Source: Actinomycetes bacterium (GTDB lineage Bacteria; Actinomycetota; Thermoleophilia; Solirubrobacterales; JACPNS01). From it: a DNA stretch of 24,863 bases. Below the pieces are notes generated by a model. That model worked only from the letters and a program-made list of their open reading frames with translations, was not told where the DNA came from and ran no database searches. The stretch covers positions 1 to 24,863 of the forward strand of contig JAEYBE010000038.1 in assembly GCA_023404495.1 (NCBI GenBank), read 5' to 3'. Numbering within the stretch: position 1 is the first letter of the stretch; every line of letters starts with the position of its first letter. Below, piece by piece: positions 22,901 through 24,863 of this stretch. A program made the translations under genes and the position numbers.

Positions 22901-24278
22901 TGACGGTGAGTGTGTTGGCGCCGACGCTGAGCGAGATGCTCGATCCGCTTGCAGGCGTGCAGTTGGGCGTGCCGAGGTTGTCGCTCGCGGTGTAGTTGAG
23001 CGTCGTCGAAGAGGCGGTGGTGTTGCTGTTGTCGGCGGGGCTGCTGATCGTGATCGACGGTGGGGCGCTGTCGCGTGTAACCGTGACCGATGCGATGCCG
23101 TGGTTTCCGGCGTGGTCCTGACAGTCGACCGTGATCGTGTTGGAACCGGGATTCAAGTTCACCGTGGAACCGCTTGCCGGTGTGCAGCTTGCGACGGCCA
23201 CGTTGTCGGTCGCGGTGTAGCTGACCGTGGTGGTGGCGTTCTTGGTCAATGAGTTGTTCGCCGGAGCGCTGATGCTTACCACCGGATCGGTGGCGTTGGC
23301 CGCCTGCGAGCCGGTGTCAAGGCCGGCGGCGCGCATCGAGTCGATGATCGCATTGGCCATCGCGTTGGCGCCGGCGGGCGTGTTGTGCAGCGCGATGCCC
23401 GGGTAGGTGACGCCCGGCTCGACGCTCCACGGGTTGATCCACTTCTGACCCCACGACGCGGCGCACATGGTGTGGGACGTCCCGGAGATCTCCTGAACAT
23501 CGACAAACCGTGCCCACGAGCTGCGCGCCGCGACCACCCGCTTCATTGCCAGTCGAAGCTGGTCCTCCCAAACCGCATAGACCGGCGCGTCGGCAGGTGT
23601 AAGGATCGGATTGGGCATGCAGCCGGCGCCATCGGGTGTCGCCAGGCGCGGGATGCCGACCAGGAAGACCTTGGCGTTGGGAGACTTCTGGTGGATCTGA
23701 TCGAGCGCCGGGCCGACCAACGACTCGGAGTTGTTGATCTTGGAAAGCAGCCCACTGCCGCTGGCGCCATAGGTCCTGAGGCAGTTGTTCCAGTAGTCGA
23801 CGTTTTGACCTTGAAGCTTTGCGGCGTAGACGTTGAGGTCCGGCTGGTAGCCGAGACAGGCAAATGCCACTTCTCCAAAGTAGGCCTCATTGCCGCCGGT
23901 GCCGACGATCACCGCTTGTTCGGAGCCGAGCAGCGCATCGAACTGCGGGGGGATGGTCACGCCGTTGTTCTCGGGGATGTTCAGCCCCGGGTTCGTGCTG
24001 GTGAATACGCCCGTGTGACCGCCGTTGCACGAGACGTCCACGAAAGCGCTGGCGCTGAGACGCGCCTTGGCGAGCTGCGGATAGCTGCCGGTCGTGCGAC
24101 CGCAGGCGGGGTTCGGGTTGGTGGCGCTGACCGGAAATGTCGGCCCAAGGCCCATCCCGGACGCCATTGAGTCGCCGACAGTCACTACGCGCCCGAGCGC
24201 CGCATCGGACGTCGCCGGAATGGCGCAGAGAGCAACGATCGCCGCGGTCACGGCGACAATCGATCTGGACACTCGCAT
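19956..24278 (-). CDS. Large secreted SGNH/GDSL hydrolase-like protein with 12 Ig-like repeats
   Basis: A 1440-residue paralogue of the gene at 14275, with the same order of parts. Residues 1-27 form a signal peptide. The SGNH-like domain (about 29-325) has S37 in VVTVGDSMASG, N130 in VGTGGNEAYFG and H298 in PGIALHNTPAG. Twelve Ig-like units follow (about 332-1306): two short ones (VSISAPANNSLTKNATTTVSYTATDNVAVASC type), then ten of about 77-84 residues with two Cys each. A Pro/Asp linker (PPPTPVDPPVDPPDPAP) leads to an end domain of about 110 residues (LRLG..., LKPGTSTVRLSGRV, LAAGRYRVVVSVRG, FRVTR). ATG 24278 is preferred over an in-frame TTG at 24293, as the signal peptide then begins MRVSRS. 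Likely secreted or surface-displayed esterase; the substrate is unknown. Confidence 0.88.
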   Translation of the reverse strand: MRVSRSIVAVTAAIVALCAIPATSDAALGRVVTVGDSMASGMGLGPTFPVSATNPNPACGRTTGSYPQLAKARLSASAFVDVSCNGGHTGVFTSTNPGLNIPENNGVTIPPQFDALLGSEQAVIVGTGGNEAYFGEVAFACLGYQPDLNVYAAKLQGQNVDYWNNCLRTYGASGSGLLSKINNSESLVGPALDQIHQKSPNAKVFLVGIPRLATPDGAGCMPNPILTPADAPVYAVWEDQLRLAMKRVVAARSSWARFVDVQEISGTSHTMCAASWGQKWINPWSVEPGVTYPGIALHNTPAGANAMANAIIDSMRAAGLDTGSQAANATDPVVSISAPANNSLTKNATTTVSYTATDNVAVASCTPASGSTVNLNPGSNTITVDCQDHAGNHGIASVTVTRDSAPPSITISSPADNSNTTASSTTLNYTASDNLGTPNCTPASGSSISLSVGANTLTVNCTDTAGNAAAAAVTVNRGSVPVVAITSPENGLQTTSSTVNVTFTIGGGASIPVNTSCTINGNSTSSTSSNTVNLSAGANAITAVCTNQFGSSTPATVNVTGSPPSEVAITSPAEGANTTAASINVAYLVNGSTSIPGGTNCTVNGTASSNTSSNSVALSVGANTITVNCVGAFGSKSATVTVNRGSPPSVAITAPANGTSTAASSINVAYTVGGAASIPAGTGCTVAGVSSSSATSNSTPLSVGSNTLTVSCTNQFGAGTPASVNVTRGSVPVVAITAPANNTNTTASSINVAYTVGGSSSIPGGTTCSVGGSASSSATVNSVALATGSNAISVSCTNAFGTSAPAAVTVNRGAVPVVAISSPANNSNTASASTNVVYTVGGGNSIPEGTTCTVGGAGSSSTTTNAVALSTGSNTITVVCTNAFGSSSPASITVNRGAVPVVAMTAPSNNTNTTASSINLTFTVGGSSSIPGGTTCSVGGVASTTPSANSVPLAIGGNTIFVSCENAYGISAPVSVTVNRGNPPVVAVLAPLNGTVTSSTSVNVAFSVDGAGSIPSGTSCMVGGSGTNSATTNSVSLALGANTITVSCSSAFGSGGASVGVTRGNGPVVAITAPANGAQTTATQTNVAFTVNSAGTIPAGTTCTVGGQATTNTSTNSVPLALGSNVIGVKCSNSLGEDTKYVTVERGTPPSVSITSPADGLNTLGSSVSVSFSAGGTAAATCTVNGNQAESPLTIELSPGTNTVSVSCTSAFGSDTKAITVNRGTLPLVYIHADAYTETPAKFVSAKFSVDSLEGVPDGTSCTINGVPSTDPDHNPIELAVGLNTVTVVCTSAFGVGFASVYVDYTPPPTPVDPPVDPPDPAPNLGPKSISVRLGAPAKLKPAKSGGVFLKSGARGGLKLQIKLDAAADVDVRIERLGSGNSAKVKLAGRSTLALKPGTSTVRLSGRVDKRALAAGRYRVVVSVRGTKLRAVSKVFRVTR
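20360..23285 (-). repeat. Array of 12 Ig-like coding repeats (about 249-bp units)
   Basis: Two short units next to the enzyme domain and ten long ones follow the same consensus as the array at 14640-18830. The ninth long unit lacks about six residues between the SAGG and CTVNG segments. The last unit has lost the SPAN-NTNTT start (LPLVYIHADAYTETPAKF). The central units are the most alike. Confidence 0.9.
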
Positions 24279-24362
24279 GGTCGATTCAGTCAAAAGATTC
24301 AGTTGCTTGCCGTCGTCCTGCCGAGACGCATGCGCGCCGGCGTTGCTACCGCACGCCGAATC

Positions 24363-24391
24363 AGCTTATTGCGGAATGTGCGCGTTCGCAA
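24363..24391 (-). promoter_or_regulatory. Weak candidate promoter for the 1440-residue SGNH gene
   Basis: On the minus strand: TTGCGA (24391-24386), a 17-nt spacer and TAAGCT (24368-24363), only 4 of 6 and 3 of 6 to consensus. The spacing equals that of the promoter at 19863-19891. The leader would be about 78 nt. The rest of 24279-24409 shows nothing recognisable. Confidence 0.3.
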
Positions 24392-24409
24392 GCGGTCGAA
24401 AGCGCGCGT

Positions 24410-24863
24410 TCAGCGCACGATTCGAAATGTCGGCGACGTCAGGGGCTTGAGTTCTTCGGCGTCGAGCGCCGCTCCTGCGCGGTAGGTGCCGATCGGCAGG
24501 CTTCGGCGACCGTCTTTTCCGATCAGGTAAAGCGTGGATCTGCCCGCGGGCAGCAGCGTCAAATGCCATCCGGTCGATCGCGTCCAGCGCGAGCACGAAG
24601 CCTGCTTGCGATTGGCCTGCGATTGCGCGACGCAGCGTCCGCGAACAGATCGGCCTGGCTTGCGGCGATCGAGGCGCAGCCACACAAACGCTTCCCTCGC
24701 CAGCGCGAGTTCGAGATGCGCCGCGCCGGCGACTGGCCGAAGCGAAGCAAAATCCGTCCCGCGGGCAGATCGTCGCGCCTTGGCCGGCGAGAGCCCCAAG
24801 ATTCTCAGCGGGACCAATGCAGCTGGAGTGGTCGGTTGTGGAGTCGCGGAGGCGCCGCCTGCT
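24410..24863 (-). CDS. C-terminal part of a third secreted protein with the shared end domain (partial)
   Basis: The frame is open from the right edge to the TGA at 24410, about 151 residues. It starts with a Thr/Pro/Gln/Ala linker (ATPQPTTPAA). An end domain follows: LRILGLSPAKARRS, AREAFVWLRLDRRKPG, a CVAQ...C stretch, LLPAGRSTLYLIGKDGRR, LPIGTYRAGA and the last residues FRIVR. This resembles the ends of the two SGNH proteins and, less closely, of the NHL protein. The linker and end domain match the style of Thermoleophilia secreted proteins. The N-terminal part, and so the function, lies outside the window. Codons between the edge and TTG 24815-24817 remain open, so that TTG is not a necessary start. 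Confidence 0.75.
   Translation of the reverse strand, partial: AGGASATPQPTTPAALVPLRILGLSPAKARRSARGTDFASLRPVAGAAHLELALAREAFVWLRLDRRKPGRSVRGRCVAQSQANRKQASCSRWTRSTGWHLTLLPAGRSTLYLIGKDGRRSLPIGTYRAGAALDAEELKPLTSPTFRIVR

Noticed and set aside
20614..22995. Plus-strand open frames (20614-21378, 21403-21768, 22279-22995) opposite the second Ig array
   Set aside because: Same reason: antisense shadows of the minus-strand SGNH gene, without signal peptide or domain motifs.
14640..23285. Regular about 249-bp periodicity as a possible CRISPR or satellite array
   Set aside because: The units are coding, in frame and about 83 residues long with conserved Cys pairs; spacing and divergence do not fit CRISPR repeats and spacers.
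24279..24293. TTG start at 24293 for the 1440-residue SGNH gene
   Set aside because: It adds five residues (LTEST or MTEST) ahead of a typical signal peptide. ATG 24278 gives a normal basic start followed by the hydrophobic core.

Overview
The window looks like a chromosomal segment of a high-GC actinobacterium, most likely class Thermoleophilia (Solirubrobacterales or a relative). This rests on sequence style, not on a search. The signs are: secreted proteins ending in a beta-rich domain of the kind '...GRYRV...F.V.R'; a cyclic-di-AMP (ydaO-type) riboswitch ahead of a cell-wall-type secreted protein; a sigma factor fused to a zinc-finger anti-sigma-like tail; a class II (GlpX) fructose bisphosphatase; and several start codons sitting 6-10 nt behind a TANNNT or similar -10 box, the actinobacterial leaderless layout. 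No phage, transposase, integrase or CRISPR array is visible.

Layout. 1-2055: the tail of an unknown gene is coupled by a 4-nt overlap to a small lipoprotein, convergent with an ECF sigma factor carrying a zinc-binding motif, a membrane segment and a long low-complexity tail. 2195-2278: tRNA-Leu(UAA), with a DUF2207-type membrane protein starting only 8 nt after it. 4204-5546: a near-consensus promoter and a diiron ferritin-like/R2-like protein fused to a C-terminal SCP2-like domain. 5616-7064: a secreted NHL-repeat protein with thrombospondin type-3-like calcium repeats. 7108-8047: -10 box, c-di-AMP riboswitch, secreted double-psi beta-barrel (RlpA-like) protein and intrinsic terminator. 8109-9798: a NarL/LuxR-type response regulator convergent with glpX, with a perfect 48-bp palindrome exactly filling the gap. 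9809-11802: back-to-back -10 boxes for glpX and for a three-gene unit (UspA-like protein, histidine phosphatase, Asp-nucleophile alpha/beta hydrolase). 11870-14271: a promoter and two adjacent acyl-CoA dehydrogenase genes, probably the two subunits of a heteromeric enzyme.

14275-24863 (about 43% of the window) holds secreted-protein genes on the minus strand: two tandem paralogues of 1848 and 1440 residues, each a signal peptide, an SGNH/GDSL esterase-like domain, 17 or 12 Ig-like units with two cysteines each, and a C-terminal beta-rich domain. The C-terminus of a third gene with the same type of end domain runs off the right edge. The repeat DNA shows signs of internal homogenisation, including an 84-nt exact match two units apart. 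This is the most unusual part of the window.

No gene-free stretch exceeds 300 nt. The longest is 7065-7330 (266 nt), which holds a possible hairpin, a promoter and the riboswitch. The next longest are 2056-2194 (only a -10 box for the sigma factor is recognisable), 19822-19955 (promoter and 5'-UTR hairpin) and 24279-24409 (weak promoter only).
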